This document shows, piece after piece, positions 1 to 9,073 of a stretch of 30,284 nt of DNA; position 1 is the first letter of the stretch; each line of letters begins with the position of its first letter. Under the pieces are notes generated by a model. The model made no database searches and had not been told where the DNA came from. It saw only the letters and a program-made list of their open reading frames with translations. Source of the stretch: DASUKM01 sp036278735 (GTDB lineage Bacteria; Acidobacteriota; Vicinamibacteria; Vicinamibacterales; 2-12-FULL-66-21); contig DASUKM010000045.1 of assembly GCA_036278735.1 (NCBI GenBank), forward strand, positions 1-30,284. Direction: 5' to 3'. A program made the translations under genes and the position numbers.

Positions 1-186
1 CAGGTACACCTCGTGCACCAGCGCCGTCGCCTGCAGCGTGTGGTCGCTCCGCTCCCGGCGCAGATAGTGGTGCGCGAGCCGCCGCAGTTCGGTGTACACG
101 AGCGGCAGCAGCCGCTCGGCGTCGAACCCGTCGGCCGGCGGCGCCGGCCGGACCGCGGAATCGAGATCGTCGTCACCGTCGGACAT
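1..186 (-). CDS. ECF sigma factor, N-terminal part (cut by window edge)
   Basis: The gene reads leftwards from ATG at 186-184 and runs off the window after 62 codons. The visible residues include LLPLVYTELRRLAHHYL and then HTLQATALVHEVYL. These are the region-2 hallmarks of the acidobacterial/planctomycete ECF subfamily that is usually paired with Ser/Thr kinases (the TIGR02999-like group). Such factors direct RNA polymerase to a small regulon and are thought to answer to the neighbouring kinase. Here the kinase gene is divergent across 35 bp rather than downstream on the same strand. No clear Shine-Dalgarno precedes the ATG. Family assignment is firm from the motif; the regulon is unknown. 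Confidence 0.85.
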   Translation of the reverse strand, partial: MSDGDDDLDSAVRPAPPADGFDAERLLPLVYTELRRLAHHYLRRERSDHTLQATALVHEVYL

Positions 187-195
187 GGAGCGGGC

Positions 196-202
196 TATTC
201 TA
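196..202. promoter_or_regulatory. Possible shared -10 for sigma-factor/kinase divergent promoters
   Basis: Within the 35-bp gap, TATTCT (196-201, plus) and TAGAAT (202-197, minus) overlap. Each lies at a plausible distance from its ATG (222 and 186). No good -35 element is visible, so this is a weak call. Confidence 0.3.
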
Positions 203-221
203 TCTGGCCCGAGCAGCCGTC

Positions 222-2780
222 ATGCCTGAAGATCTCACGCCGGAACGGTGGGCGGCCATTACCGAGCATTTCGGGGAGGCGATCGATCTGCCGGCCGATC
301 GGCGCGACGCCTTCCTCGCGGCGCTGCGGCGGCACGACGCGGACCTGGCGCGCGAGGTCGCGTCGCTGCTCGAGGCGCACGACGCGCCGGGCGAGCCGCT
401 GCCCGAGGTCGGCCTGTGGTCGCCCGCGGATCTGATGGGCACGAGCGTCGGCGCCTATCGCCTGACACGGCTGCTCGACGAGGGGGGAACCGGCGCCGTC
501 TACCTGGCCGAGCGCAGCGACGGGGCGTTCACCAAGGAGGTCGCGCTCAAGGTGCTGTCCCCCGCGCTGTTGTTCGCGCAGGAGCGCTTCCGCCAGGAGC
601 GCGACTTCCTGGCCCGCCTCGAACATCCCAACGTCGCGCGTCTGCTCGACGGCGGCACGACCCCTGCCGGCCTCCCCTACCTCGTCGTCGAGTACGTGGA
701 GGGGAAGCCGATTACCAGGCACTGCGCCGAGCGCGCGCTGCCGCTGGCGGATCGGCTCGATCTGCTGCTGCAGCTCTGCGCCGCCATCGACCATGCCCAC
801 CAGCGGTTCATCGTGCACAGCGACATCAAGCCGGGGAACATCCTCGTGACCGCTCGAGGCACGGTCAAGGTGCTCGACTTCGGCATCGCGACGTTTCGCG
901 GTGCGATCCGGGACGGCGTGCACGCCGCCACACCCGCCTATTCCAGCCCCGAGCAACTGGCCGGCCAGCCGTTGACGACCGCCTCCGACGTCTATGCGAT
1001 TGGCGTCGTCGCCTACGAGGTGCTCACCGGCCGGCTGCCGTACGCGTTCCGCACCGCCGACTTCGACGATGTGCGCCTCGCCGTCGCCCGTGTCGAACCG
1101 GATCCCCCCAGTCGGGCGCCGCACCTTTCGCGCCGCGAGACGCGGCAGCTCCGCGGCGATCTCGACCACATCCTGCTGCGCGCGCTCGCCAAGGAGCCCG
1201 CGCGGCGCTACACGTCCGCCCGGCAGTTCGCCGACGACATCGAGCGCCATCGCGGCGGCTTTCCCGTGCGGGCACGGCCGAACACGGTGGGATACCGGCT
1301 CGGGAGGTTTCTCGGCCGGTATCGCCTGCCGTCGGCGCTGGCGGCTGCGGCGGTCGTCTGCGTCGCGGCCGCGGCGGGCCTGACGATCTGGCAGGCGCGT
1401 GTCGCGCGCGGGCGGTACGACGACCTCCGCGGCCTCGCACACGCGGTCGTCTTCGACGTCAACGACGCGCTCGCGCCAATCCCCGGCACGACGAGCGCGC
1501 GCGCGCAGGTGGTGCACACCGCGCTGGAGTACCTCGATCGCCTGGGCCGCGAGAATCTGTCCGACCCGGTGCTGCGCCAGGAACTGGCCTCGGCCTACGT
1601 CCGCATCGGCAAGATTCAAGGGGGCGCCTTCCTCGCCAACCTCGGCGATTCGGCGGGTGCCGCCGCGAGCTTCCGGAAGGCGATCGACGTCGCGGGCCGA
1701 TCCCGCGCGACGCCGGGGCTCGAGCGCGTCGCGATTGACGCGCACAACAATCTCGCATTGCTCGCCACCGATCCCATCCGCGCGCTGCCGGACTTCGATG
1801 CGGCCATCCGGGCGGCCGAGCGCCGCCTCGCCGTCGATCCCGACGACGTCGAAACCATGGCGCTGATGGCCGACGCGTGCCACGGCCGCGCCACCGTGGA
1901 TCACCTCACCGGGCGGATCGCAGACGAAGAAGCGTTCAGCACGCGAGAAATCCGGTTCCGCGAACAGGCGCTGCGGCGCTCGAGGCACTGGGAACAAGAG
2001 GTCGCGCTCGCGGGCGCCCTCGCGCAGCACGCGCTGGCGCTGGAACAGACAGGGGACTATCCCGGTTCGGTTGCGGAACTCGACCGCGCCGCCGCGCTGA
2101 TCGACGCGTCGTTGACGCGGAACGCCGGCAACCAGGTCCTCACGCGCGACCTGGCGGACCTGCGATCCCGCCGCGGATCCGTCCTCCTCGCGATGGGCCG
2201 GACGCACGCCTCGGTCGCGGCGCTCGAAGACGCGATGCGGCTGCTGGCGCCGCTCGTCGCCGCGGATCCCGGCAACGCGCAATCGCGCGGCGACCTGGCG
2301 TACACGTGGTTTCGTCTGGCGGAAACCCTGCGTGCGCAAGGCGAGGTGCGGCGCGCCCTCGAGCTGCACGAGCGCGCGCTGGGCGTCCGCCGCGCGCGCG
2401 TCTCGCACGATCCGTCGCTCACGTTCATCAGGTGGGATCTCAGCCGCAGCTTGAATGCGGTCGGCGCTTTGCGGCTGTCGATCGCGCCGCGCGATCCGCA
2501 GGCTGCGGCGGCGCTGTTCGACGAGGCCCGCGGCCTGGCGCTGGCCTCACTGGAGGCCGCTCCCAGTTTTCTGGAACTGCAGCGCGAGGTCGCGAGAGCC
2601 GACGAGGGGCTGGGGCGTGCCGCGCTCGTCCGCCGGCCGACCCGGCGTGGCGACGCGCGCTTCTTCTTCGAGCGCAGCCTGCGCACCTGGGAAGCGGTGC
2701 TGGCGCGCGCACCGGAGGACCGCCGTGATGCCGGCGCGCCGGACCGGCTCCGGGCGCTCCTCGCCTCGGTCGTCCCCTAG
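222..2780 (+). CDS. Membrane Ser/Thr protein kinase with C-terminal helical (TPR-like) repeats
   Basis: 852 residues. The kinase domain spans about 78-345: catalytic Lys110 in EVALKVL, catalytic loop HSDIKPGN at 199-206, DFG at 219-221, and SSPEQL at 241-246. One hydrophobic segment (about 371-390) separates it from a roughly 460-residue Ala/Leu/Arg-rich tail with TPR-like helical pairs, probably extracytoplasmic. Two departures from the canonical kinase are visible. The HRD arginine is Ser200, and the glycine loop begins DEGGTGAVY, so its first glycine is lost. Lys, catalytic Asp and DFG are kept, so activity is likely, but activation-loop control may differ. It likely acts with the divergent ECF sigma factor. 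Its stop overlaps the convergent protease stop by 4 bp. Confidence 0.9.
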   Translation: MPEDLTPERWAAITEHFGEAIDLPADRRDAFLAALRRHDADLAREVASLLEAHDAPGEPLPEVGLWSPADLMGTSVGAYRLTRLLDEGGTGAVYLAERSDGAFTKEVALKVLSPALLFAQERFRQERDFLARLEHPNVARLLDGGTTPAGLPYLVVEYVEGKPITRHCAERALPLADRLDLLLQLCAAIDHAHQRFIVHSDIKPGNILVTARGTVKVLDFGIATFRGAIRDGVHAATPAYSSPEQLAGQPLTTASDVYAIGVVAYEVLTGRLPYAFRTADFDDVRLAVARVEPDPPSRAPHLSRRETRQLRGDLDHILLRALAKEPARRYTSARQFADDIERHRGGFPVRARPNTVGYRLGRFLGRYRLPSALAAAAVVCVAAAAGLTIWQARVARGRYDDLRGLAHAVVFDVNDALAPIPGTTSARAQVVHTALEYLDRLGRENLSDPVLRQELASAYVRIGKIQGGAFLANLGDSAGAAASFRKAIDVAGRSRATPGLERVAIDAHNNLALLATDPIRALPDFDAAIRAAERRLAVDPDDVETMALMADACHGRATVDHLTGRIADEEAFSTREIRFREQALRRSRHWEQEVALAGALAQHALALEQTGDYPGSVAELDRAAALIDASLTRNAGNQVLTRDLADLRSRRGSVLLAMGRTHASVAALEDAMRLLAPLVAADPGNAQSRGDLAYTWFRLAETLRAQGEVRRALELHERALGVRRARVSHDPSLTFIRWDLSRSLNAVGALRLSIAPRDPQAAAALFDEARGLALASLEAAPSFLELQREVARADEGLGRAALVRRPTRRGDARFFFERSLRTWEAVLARAPEDRRDAGAPDRLRALLASVVP

Positions 2781-5101
2781 CGGGTGACGACGAACGTCTG
2801 GGCGGGACTCCACGCCGAAATCGCACTCGTGGCCCAGACCTGCGCCCAATACGTGTAGGTGCCGGGGGCCGCGCTCGCCGGGACCTTCCACGTGAGCAGG
2901 AACCACGCGTCCTTTCCTGGCGCGAGCGGGCCGGCGGTGGTGCCGCCCACCCAGTGGGAGCCGGTCCAGGACGGACCGTCGACAAGGAACCAGACGCTGG
3001 TGCCGGCCGGCAACGGAACCGTTCCGGTGTTCTGCACGTGGGCCCACAGACTCGCGGCGCCGGCGGAGGCCACGCGCCCGCCATTGACCGGATACAGCGC
3101 GAGCACGCGAGCGGCTGGCACAGGCGCCGCCGAGACGCTGAAGGACTGCGTCGGGCTTGCGCCGGAGATGCGATCCCCGGCGTAGACGTACACGGTGTAC
3201 GTGTACGCGCCGGGGGGCAGCAGTGGCGGCACGGACCAGTCGAACGATGCCCACACGCTCGACCCCGCCGTCAGCGCGCTCACATCCGAGGCGCCGACCC
3301 AGTGCGTACCGGACCATCCCGGGCCGTCCACGTAGAACCATGCCAGCGTGCCCGCCGGAAACGGCAGATCGCCCGCGTTGGTGACGTGCGCCCACAAGCG
3401 CGCGGCCGAGCCCTGCACGGCGCCCGCGACGCCGTAGAGCGCGAGGATCTGCGCAGAGGACACGCGGGGGACGCTGAACGGCGCCGCCGCGCTCCACGGC
3501 CCCGTGCCCAGCACGTTGTTGGCCTGCACGTGAAACTGCGCGGTTCCCGGCGCGAGCGACACACCAGGGGCGACGCGGCAGACGTCCAGTCCGCTCGCGC
3601 ATCCCGCCTGACGGGCGGAGAACCACTGATGCAGCCGCGTGCCCGTGGAGTCGTCCACGAGGAGGTCGTACCAGACGGCGCCGGCCACCGGGCTCCAGTC
3701 GAACTCGGGCGTGATGTTGGCGCTCGTGGCGGCTCCCATCGGCGCCATCGGTTCGGGGGCCGCCGGCACCGACAGCAGCGAGCGAACGGCGGCGTCCACC
3801 TGGATTCTGGGACGGGTCACGCCGGCGAGCGCATCGGGAATCGGCACGCCGGTGTCTTGCAAGGCCGCGAGGATCGTACTGACGCCCGCCGACGGATCCG
3901 CGGCGCGCACGAGCGCCCAGGCGCCCGTCACGTGCGGCGCGGCCATCGACGTGCCGCTCATGTAGGCAAAGCTGCCGCCGGGCACCGACGACAGGATGTG
4001 CTCGCCCGGCGCGAACAGCGCCAGCGACGCCGCCACGTTGCTGAACCCGGACACGACGTCGCTCTTGTTCGTCGACCCCACGCTGATGGCCGACGACAGG
4101 CACGCCGGAAACGAGAGCGACGCGGTGGCGCCGGCATTCCCGGCGGCGACGATGGTCGCGATGTCCGCCGTCCGCAGCTTCTCGATCGCCGCTTCGAAGG
4201 CGGTCGAGACGCTGTCGCAGGGCGCGTCGTACGGTTCGGCGCTCCCGATGCTCAGATTGACCGCCGCGATGTGGTAGGTCTGCCGGAGATCATAGACGTG
4301 TTCGAGGGCCGCAATCATGTCGGAGTCGAACGCGCCGAGTGAATCCGTGGCGGCCTCGTAGCTGAAGACCTGAATGGCGAGCACGCTGGCGTCCGGCGCC
4401 ACGCCGGTCATGTTGACGCCCGCGCCCGCCGCGATTCCCGCGACGTGCGTGCCGTGCTCGCAGGTGCCGGTCACGGTGCAGGGCTGCGCCGATCCCGGCG
4501 CCGTGGACGTGGCAACGCCGCCGGGGCACAGGCTCGTGTAATCCCCAATCGAAGACGAGTAGCACGCCTCCGCGACGACCTTCCCCGCGAGGAACGGATG
4601 CGTGCGGTCGACCCCCGTGTCGAGGATCGCGACCGTCCATCCTCTGGCCGTGTAGCCCATCGCCGTGACGGCTGGTCCGCCGATGAGGGGCACGCTGTCC
4701 ATGAGCTGCAGGGGACGCGGGCGATCTTCCTCGACGCGCTCGACGTCGGCCGAGGCGGCCAGTTGCTGCAGCCCCGCCGCATCCACCGTCGTCGCGAAGT
4801 AGGGAATGAACGCGAAGGTGCGCGCCCTGGTGCGGGCGCGGACCGGCAGCCGTTCGAGCACGCGAGTGCGGATGGCCGCGAGCTTCTGTCGGGCGACGGC
4901 CGACACCCCGAGCTGACGCCCTTCCGCGGGGTCCATCCGGAGGCGCACGATCACGCGCGCGCTGCCGGCGACGGCCACCTGCCGGGTCAGCGACGCCACC
5001 ACCGTCGGCCGCGACTGCGCCGCCGCGGGCGTGACCAGCAGGCACACGAGTGCCAGCACCTGCACGACGCGCCCGCCGGTGGTGACCTTCGGCGTCCTCA
5101 C
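2777..5101 (-). CDS. Secreted S8 subtilisin-like serine protease with C-terminal beta-sandwich repeats
   Basis: 774 residues with a signal peptide (hydrophobic about 11-28, ending AAAQS) and an inhibitor-I9-like propeptide (about 40-130). The subtilase triad is Asp161 (VAILDTGVD), His216 (CEHGTHVAG) and Ser385 (SGTSMAAPH), with oxyanion Asn322 (VAAGNAG). A fibronectin-III-like stretch (about 447-545) follows. Then come two related repeats of about 110 residues (549-656 and 662-774), sharing VLALY, LWAHV, FPAGT/LPAGT and HWVG. The start is GTG at 5101-5099, one base after the uvrC TGA, so translation is probably coupled to uvrC. That pairing with a DNA-repair gene is functionally odd and may just be read-through. 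Several Cys pairs suggest disulfides. The substrate is unknown. Confidence 0.9.
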   Translation of the reverse strand: MRTPKVTTGGRVVQVLALVCLLVTPAAAQSRPTVVASLTRQVAVAGSARVIVRLRMDPAEGRQLGVSAVARQKLAAIRTRVLERLPVRARTRARTFAFIPYFATTVDAAGLQQLAASADVERVEEDRPRPLQLMDSVPLIGGPAVTAMGYTARGWTVAILDTGVDRTHPFLAGKVVAEACYSSSIGDYTSLCPGGVATSTAPGSAQPCTVTGTCEHGTHVAGIAAGAGVNMTGVAPDASVLAIQVFSYEAATDSLGAFDSDMIAALEHVYDLRQTYHIAAVNLSIGSAEPYDAPCDSVSTAFEAAIEKLRTADIATIVAAGNAGATASLSFPACLSSAISVGSTNKSDVVSGFSNVAASLALFAPGEHILSSVPGGSFAYMSGTSMAAPHVTGAWALVRAADPSAGVSTILAALQDTGVPIPDALAGVTRPRIQVDAAVRSLLSVPAAPEPMAPMGAATSANITPEFDWSPVAGAVWYDLLVDDSTGTRLHQWFSARQAGCASGLDVCRVAPGVSLAPGTAQFHVQANNVLGTGPWSAAAPFSVPRVSSAQILALYGVAGAVQGSAARLWAHVTNAGDLPFPAGTLAWFYVDGPGWSGTHWVGASDVSALTAGSSVWASFDWSVPPLLPPGAYTYTVYVYAGDRISGASPTQSFSVSAAPVPAARVLALYPVNGGRVASAGAASLWAHVQNTGTVPLPAGTSVWFLVDGPSWTGSHWVGGTTAGPLAPGKDAWFLLTWKVPASAAPGTYTYWAQVWATSAISAWSPAQTFVVTR

Positions 5102-5102
5102 A

Positions 5103-6935
5103 TCAGCTCCGGGTGGTGAAGTGCGTCAGCACGGCGGCGGCACACCTGGCGCCGACGGCGGCGACCAGCTCTTCGCGGGTCGCGCGCCGGACGCCAGCGA
5201 GGCTGCCGAACACCGTCAGCAGCGTCTTGCGCCGGCGCGGCCCGACCCCTGGAATGTCGTCGAGCGCCGAGCGCAAATCGCGCTTCGCGCGCGACTGCCG
5301 GTGGAACGTCACGGCAAACCGGTGCGCCTCGTCGCGAATGCGCTGCACCAGCAGCAGCGCCGGGCTGTCGGGCCCGAGCGCGATGGGCTCGACGTGATCA
5401 CGGGTGAACAGCAACTCCTCTTTTTTGGCAATCCCGGCGGCCACCAGGTTGGCGAGCCCCAACTCGGTCAGCGCCGCGTACGCCGCCGAGACCTGCCCCT
5501 TGCCGCCGTCGATCAGGATCAAGTCCGGAAACGGGCCCCCGCGCTCGAGGGCCTTCCCGTACCGGCGCCGCACGACCTCGTGCATCGACGCGAAGTCGTC
5601 TAATCGCGCACCGCGGATTCGGAACTTCCGGTAATCCGAGCGCTTCATCCGGCCGTCCTCGCATACCACCATCGAGGCCACCGTCTCCGCCCCCTGGATC
5701 GTCGAAATATCGAAGCACTCGATCCGCCGGGGCACGGCGGGGAGCGCCAGCACGGACCGCAGCGTCTCGAGCGCGTCGTAATGCGCGGCCACGTTCTCGT
5801 TGAACCTGGCCTGATAGGCGACCTGCGCGTTGCGCGTCGCCAGATCCAGCAGGCCCCGCTTCTCCCCTCGTTTCGGGACCACGAGGCGCACGCGGTGCCC
5901 GGCGCGCTCGGACAGCCACGCCTCAAGCAATTCCGATTCCGCGGACGGCAGGGCCAGGGGCACGTGGATTTCCGGCGGCGCCTCCCGGTCCGCATAGAAC
6001 TGCTGCAGCGCCGCCTGAACCACGTCCAGTTCGGTCTGTTCGGCGCCGGCCCCTGCCCGAGCCTCGCGGACCGCTTCCGTCACCAGCTCGATGCGTTCGA
6101 CCACCCGGCCGCGGCGCACCTGGAAGACCTGCACCACGGCGCCGGCGCCGCCGACGGTGAGGCCGAACGCGTCGCGGTCGCCCAGGGCCGTGGAAACCAT
6201 CTTCTGCTGACGCTGGCGCAGCGTCTCGATGGTGCGGATCGCGTCGCGGAGCTGCGCGGCCTGCTCGAATCGCTCCGAGGCGGCCGCCTCCGTCATCTGG
6301 CTCTGCAGCCCCGCCAGCAGCTCATCGCTGCGTCCTTCGAGGAAGAGCCTGGTGTGCCCGACGGCGGCGGCATAGTCGGCCTCACTGCACAGCTCGCGCA
6401 CGCAGGGCGCGATGCACCGGTGGATGTCGTATTCGAGGCACGGACGTCCGCGCGTCCCGGTAATGACTTCGTTGCACGAGCGGATGCCGAACAACCGGTG
6501 CGTGAGCGCCATCGTCTTGCGCGCGAGCGAGGCGGGCAGAAACGGGCCGGCGTAGAAGTGCTCGTCGCGCTCGACGCGGCGCGCGACCAGCACGCGCGGG
6601 ACCGCCTCGCCGGTCGTGAGCTGCAGGTAGGGATAGTTCTTGTCGTCGCGCAGGAGGATGTTGTACCGGGGGGCGCGCTGCTTGATGAGGTGGTTCTCGA
6701 GCGCCAGCGCCTCCACCACCGAATCGGTCAGAATCACCTCGAGGCGGGACGCCTCTTCGAGCAGCGCGTCAATCCTGGGGCTGCTTCCCTGCGCCCCGAG
6801 ATAGCTGCGTACGCGGTCGCGCAACACGCGCGCCTTCCCGACGTACAGCGTGTCGCCCGCCGCGTTGTAATACAGGTACACGCCCGGCTGTTCCGGCAGC
6901 CGCGCGATCTGGGTCTTGAGGTCCCGAATCGGCAT
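5103..6935 (-). CDS. uvrC: UvrABC excinuclease subunit C
   Basis: 610 residues, the usual length. UvrC makes the 3' and 5' incisions around bulky lesions in nucleotide excision repair. An N-terminal GIY-YIG nuclease (GVY at 18-20, YVG at 31-33) is followed by a Cys-rich segment (IRSCN, RPCLEY, HRCIAPC). A UVR helix pair (about 210-236) follows. The RNase-H-like nuclease carries ECFDIS and LILIDGGKGQV. The tail has tandem helix-hairpin-helix motifs (DDIPGVGPRRRKTLL). The start is ATG at 6935-6933. A TATAAT lies at 6982-6977 in the divergent gap. uvrA is 7 kb away on the same strand but not linked in an operon. Confidence 0.97.
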   Translation of the reverse strand: MPIRDLKTQIARLPEQPGVYLYYNAAGDTLYVGKARVLRDRVRSYLGAQGSSPRIDALLEEASRLEVILTDSVVEALALENHLIKQRAPRYNILLRDDKNYPYLQLTTGEAVPRVLVARRVERDEHFYAGPFLPASLARKTMALTHRLFGIRSCNEVITGTRGRPCLEYDIHRCIAPCVRELCSEADYAAAVGHTRLFLEGRSDELLAGLQSQMTEAAASERFEQAAQLRDAIRTIETLRQRQQKMVSTALGDRDAFGLTVGGAGAVVQVFQVRRGRVVERIELVTEAVREARAGAGAEQTELDVVQAALQQFYADREAPPEIHVPLALPSAESELLEAWLSERAGHRVRLVVPKRGEKRGLLDLATRNAQVAYQARFNENVAAHYDALETLRSVLALPAVPRRIECFDISTIQGAETVASMVVCEDGRMKRSDYRKFRIRGARLDDFASMHEVVRRRYGKALERGGPFPDLILIDGGKGQVSAAYAALTELGLANLVAAGIAKKEELLFTRDHVEPIALGPDSPALLLVQRIRDEAHRFAVTFHRQSRAKRDLRSALDDIPGVGPRRRKTLLTVFGSLAGVRRATREELVAAVGARCAAAVLTHFTTRS

Positions 6936-6976
6936 GGACTACACTGTGCCTTTTCCGTAACGATCCCGAACCGTCG

Positions 6977-6984
6977 ATTATATC
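6977..6984. promoter_or_regulatory. Overlapping divergent -10 elements for uvrC and the phosphatidyltransferase
   Basis: On the minus strand, TATAAT at 6982-6977 suits uvrC with a leader of about 35 nt. On the plus strand, TATATC at 6979-6984 ends six bases before the ATG at 6991, which would give an almost leaderless transcript. No strong -35 boxes are seen. Confidence 0.4.
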
Positions 6985-6990
6985 AGCGCC

Positions 6991-7593
6991 ATGACGTTCA
7001 CCGGCCTCATCGGGTGGATCTGCATGTTCCCGCTGCGCGCGATCATCCGGACGTGCGTGCGGCTGCAAATCCATCCCAACGTGCTCACCTTCGTGGGCGT
7101 GCTCATCAATTTCGCCGCCGCGACCGCCCTCGCGCTCGGCCGGTTCGTGACCGCCGGGGTGATCATGGTGATCGCGAACATCTTCGACTTCATCGACGGC
7201 AAGGTCGCCGTCGAGCTCGGCGCGGTGAGCAAGTTCGGCGGGTTCTGGGACTCCGTGATCGACCGCTTCTCGGACATCGCGCTCTTCATCGGCCTGATCT
7301 ACCTGTATTCCGAACTGCGCCGGACCGATTACGTGATGGTCGCCTCGCTCGCGATGATGTTCGCGATCATGACCAGCTATACGCGCGCGCGCGCCGAATC
7401 GCTGATCCGGAAGTGCAAGGTGGGATTCATGGAGCGGCCGGAGCGGATCGTCCTGTTCATGATCGGGGCGTTCACGAACCGCATGGCCGCCGTGCTCTGG
7501 GTGATCCTCGTGCTCTCGGTCTTCACCGTCGCGGACCGGATCATCCTCACGTATCGCGAACTCCGGACCGCCGGCCGCGAGGCGGTCGCATGA
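6991..7593 (+). CDS. CDP-alcohol phosphatidyltransferase (membrane)
   Basis: 200 residues and several hydrophobic segments. The family transfers a phosphatidyl group from CDP-diacylglycerol to an alcohol in phospholipid synthesis. The active-site motif D-x2-DG-x2-AR-x8-G-x3-D-x3-D appears as DFIDGKVAV, then eight residues, then GGFWDSVID. All four metal-binding aspartates and the glycines are kept, but the Arg after Ala is Val. The alcohol (glycerol-3-phosphate, inositol phosphate or other) cannot be told from sequence alone. The start is ATG at 6991; a start close to the -10 leaves little room for a ribosome site. The stop overlaps the next ATG by ATGA. Confidence 0.88.
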   Translation: MTFTGLIGWICMFPLRAIIRTCVRLQIHPNVLTFVGVLINFAAATALALGRFVTAGVIMVIANIFDFIDGKVAVELGAVSKFGGFWDSVIDRFSDIALFIGLIYLYSELRRTDYVMVASLAMMFAIMTSYTRARAESLIRKCKVGFMERPERIVLFMIGAFTNRMAAVLWVILVLSVFTVADRIILTYRELRTAGREAVA

Positions 7594-7790
7594 AGCGGGC
7601 CGCCACCGTCCCCGGCCGCGTGCTCTGGCATGCGTTCTTCTGGACCTACGAACGCGCCAGCTGGCAGTACGACGTGATGGTGATCGCGATCCTGGCGTTC
7701 GTGTGGCTCGTGCCCCCCGGCTGGCTGGGCGACCCGGTCGCCCACGGCTCCGGCCCAATCGGCTGGCTCATCGCCCTGCTCCGCCGATGA
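7590..7790 (+). CDS. Small membrane protein (66 aa), function unknown
   Basis: The ATG at 7590 overlaps the TGA of the phosphatidyltransferase (ATGA), so the two are likely translated together. The protein has a basic N-terminus, an aromatic stretch (HAFFWTYERASWQYD) and a hydrophobic segment at about 29-43 (VMVIAILAFVWLVPP). The C-terminus (GWLIALLRR) is also hydrophobic. It may be an accessory of the upstream enzyme. I do not recognise the family. Confidence 0.65.
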   Translation: MKRAATVPGRVLWHAFFWTYERASWQYDVMVIAILAFVWLVPPGWLGDPVAHGSGPIGWLIALLRR

Positions 7791-7795
7791 ACCTC

Positions 7796-7835
7796 CTAAA
7801 GCCCAAAGCCTAAAGCCCAAAGCCCAAAGCCTAGA
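7796..7835. repeat. AAAGCCY heptamer microsatellite between convergent genes
   Basis: Five contiguous copies of AAAGCC(C/T) at 7798-7832, flanked by CT and AGA. It fills the gap between the 66-aa protein stop (7790) and the next gene on the minus strand, whose TAG stop (7833-7831) lies inside the repeat. The same heptamer recurs at 25255-25274. Confidence 0.85.
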
Positions 7836-8391
7836 CGTCGTCCCGCTCGTCGTGCCTTTCCAGATCCAGGGTGGTGCCGCTGAAATGAATGCGGTGGGCG
7901 GCGATCTTGTCGCGCAGCAGGCGGCGCGCGGCGCCGTAGTGCGCCTGCGGGACGCTGAGCCGCCGCGCGAAGGCCCGCATGCGGTAGATCAGGACGAGCG
8001 TCAACGGCTCCCCCTCCCGCTCGCGCCACGTCAGGCCGCCGATGCGCGAATAGGGGATGAACCCGCCGTCCGACCAGATCCCGTCCTCGTAGAAGCCGCG
8101 CGCGATCCGCCCGCTCAGGGGCATCGCGTAGACGTAGTAGATGAGCATCATGAACTCGCCGAAGACCTGCACGGGGGCCATGCGCAGGAAGACGAGCTTG
8201 TAAATGATGAGGAGACCGAGCACGGCGCCCAGCCCGAGCGCGAGACCGTAAAACGGCGGCCGCCGGCCCGGCCAGGTCAGGATCGCCGACGAGCGCAGCC
8301 GCAGGAACCGGACGAATTGGTACCCGACCCGGACGCTCGCGACGAAGAACCCGACCCCGAGCACGAAGAGCAGACTCGACAGCAGCGGCAT
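7831..8391 (-). CDS. Membrane protein, possibly DUF5673-like
   Basis: 186 residues from ATG at 8391-8389. A GTG two codons upstream (8397) is also possible, but GGAG lies five bases before the ATG, which favours the ATG. Three hydrophobic segments (about 3-20, 48-68 and 74-89) precede a soluble tail with GIWSDGGFIPYSRIGGLTWRE. That pattern of a short beta sheet with GxIPYSRI resembles PH-like DUF5673 domains, though I could not confirm it. It is the third gene of the efp-tdk run, 48 bp behind tdk. Function unknown. Confidence 0.65.
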   Translation of the reverse strand: MPLLSSLLFVLGVGFFVASVRVGYQFVRFLRLRSSAILTWPGRRPPFYGLALGLGAVLGLLIIYKLVFLRMAPVQVFGEFMMLIYYVYAMPLSGRIARGFYEDGIWSDGGFIPYSRIGGLTWREREGEPLTLVLIYRMRAFARRLSVPQAHYGAARRLLRDKIAAHRIHFSGTTLDLERHDERDDV

Positions 8392-8439
8392 GGGCACTCC
8401 GGACCGGCGCGCTGACCGCCGGCCGCCGATACTCCGATC

Positions 8440-9012
8440 TTACTGCCCGAGGCGGGGGTCGAAGCACTCGCGGCATCGCGCTTCGTACGTCCCCTGCGCC
8501 CCGACGAGCACGCGTTCGCTGCTCGCGACGAGCCGCTGGGTGTGATTGGCCGGCGCGCCGCAGACCATGCAGATGGCCAGGGTCTTGGAAATGTATTCGG
8601 CGATCGCCAGCAGCTGCGGCATGGGCTCGAACGGCTTGCCGAGGTAGTCCTGATCGAGGCCGGCCACGATCACGCGACGCCTCTGATCCGCCAGCGTGTT
8701 GCACACCGCCGGCAGCTGCGGGTCGAAGAACTGCCCTTCGTCGATCCCGATCACTTCCGTGTCTCCGGCGACCCGCGCGAGCAGCTCGCGGGAGGAGGCG
8801 ACGGTGTCGGCCTCGATCCGCATCGCGCTGTGCGAGCTGATGTGGTCCTGGCTGTAGCGGTTGTCGATCGCCGGCTTGAAGATCTGGACCTTGCGGCGCG
8901 CGATCTGGGCGCGTCGCAACCGGCGGATCAGCTCTTCGCTCTTGCCGCTGAACATGCTGCCGGTGATCACTTCGATCCACCCGCGGCCCGGGCTGTGAGG
9001 CAGGTCGTCCAT
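8440..9012 (-). CDS. tdk: Thymidine kinase
   Basis: 190 residues, typical of type II thymidine kinases, which phosphorylate thymidine to dTMP with ATP in the salvage pathway. Visible are the P-loop GSMFSGKS (18-25), the base DEGQFF with the likely catalytic Glu92, and a lasso region. The structural zinc site is Cys148, Cys151, Cys180 and Cys183 (CMVC and CREC). The start is ATG at 9012-9010; no good ribosome site is seen. It lies 61 bp downstream of efp on the same strand and may share its transcript. Confidence 0.95.
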   Translation of the reverse strand: MDDLPHSPGRGWIEVITGSMFSGKSEELIRRLRRAQIARRKVQIFKPAIDNRYSQDHISSHSAMRIEADTVASSRELLARVAGDTEVIGIDEGQFFDPQLPAVCNTLADQRRRVIVAGLDQDYLGKPFEPMPQLLAIAEYISKTLAICMVCGAPANHTQRLVASSERVLVGAQGTYEARCRECFDPRLGQ

Positions 9013-9073
9013 GCGAATGCGGCCGGCTGAACGGAAGTGCTGGTAGCGGAGGCCGGAACCACGCCGGCCGCGC

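Noticed and set aside
195..2408. 737-codon open frame antisense to the kinase
   Set aside because: Arg/Gly-rich nonsense protein opposite a gene with clear kinase motifs; a high-GC shadow.
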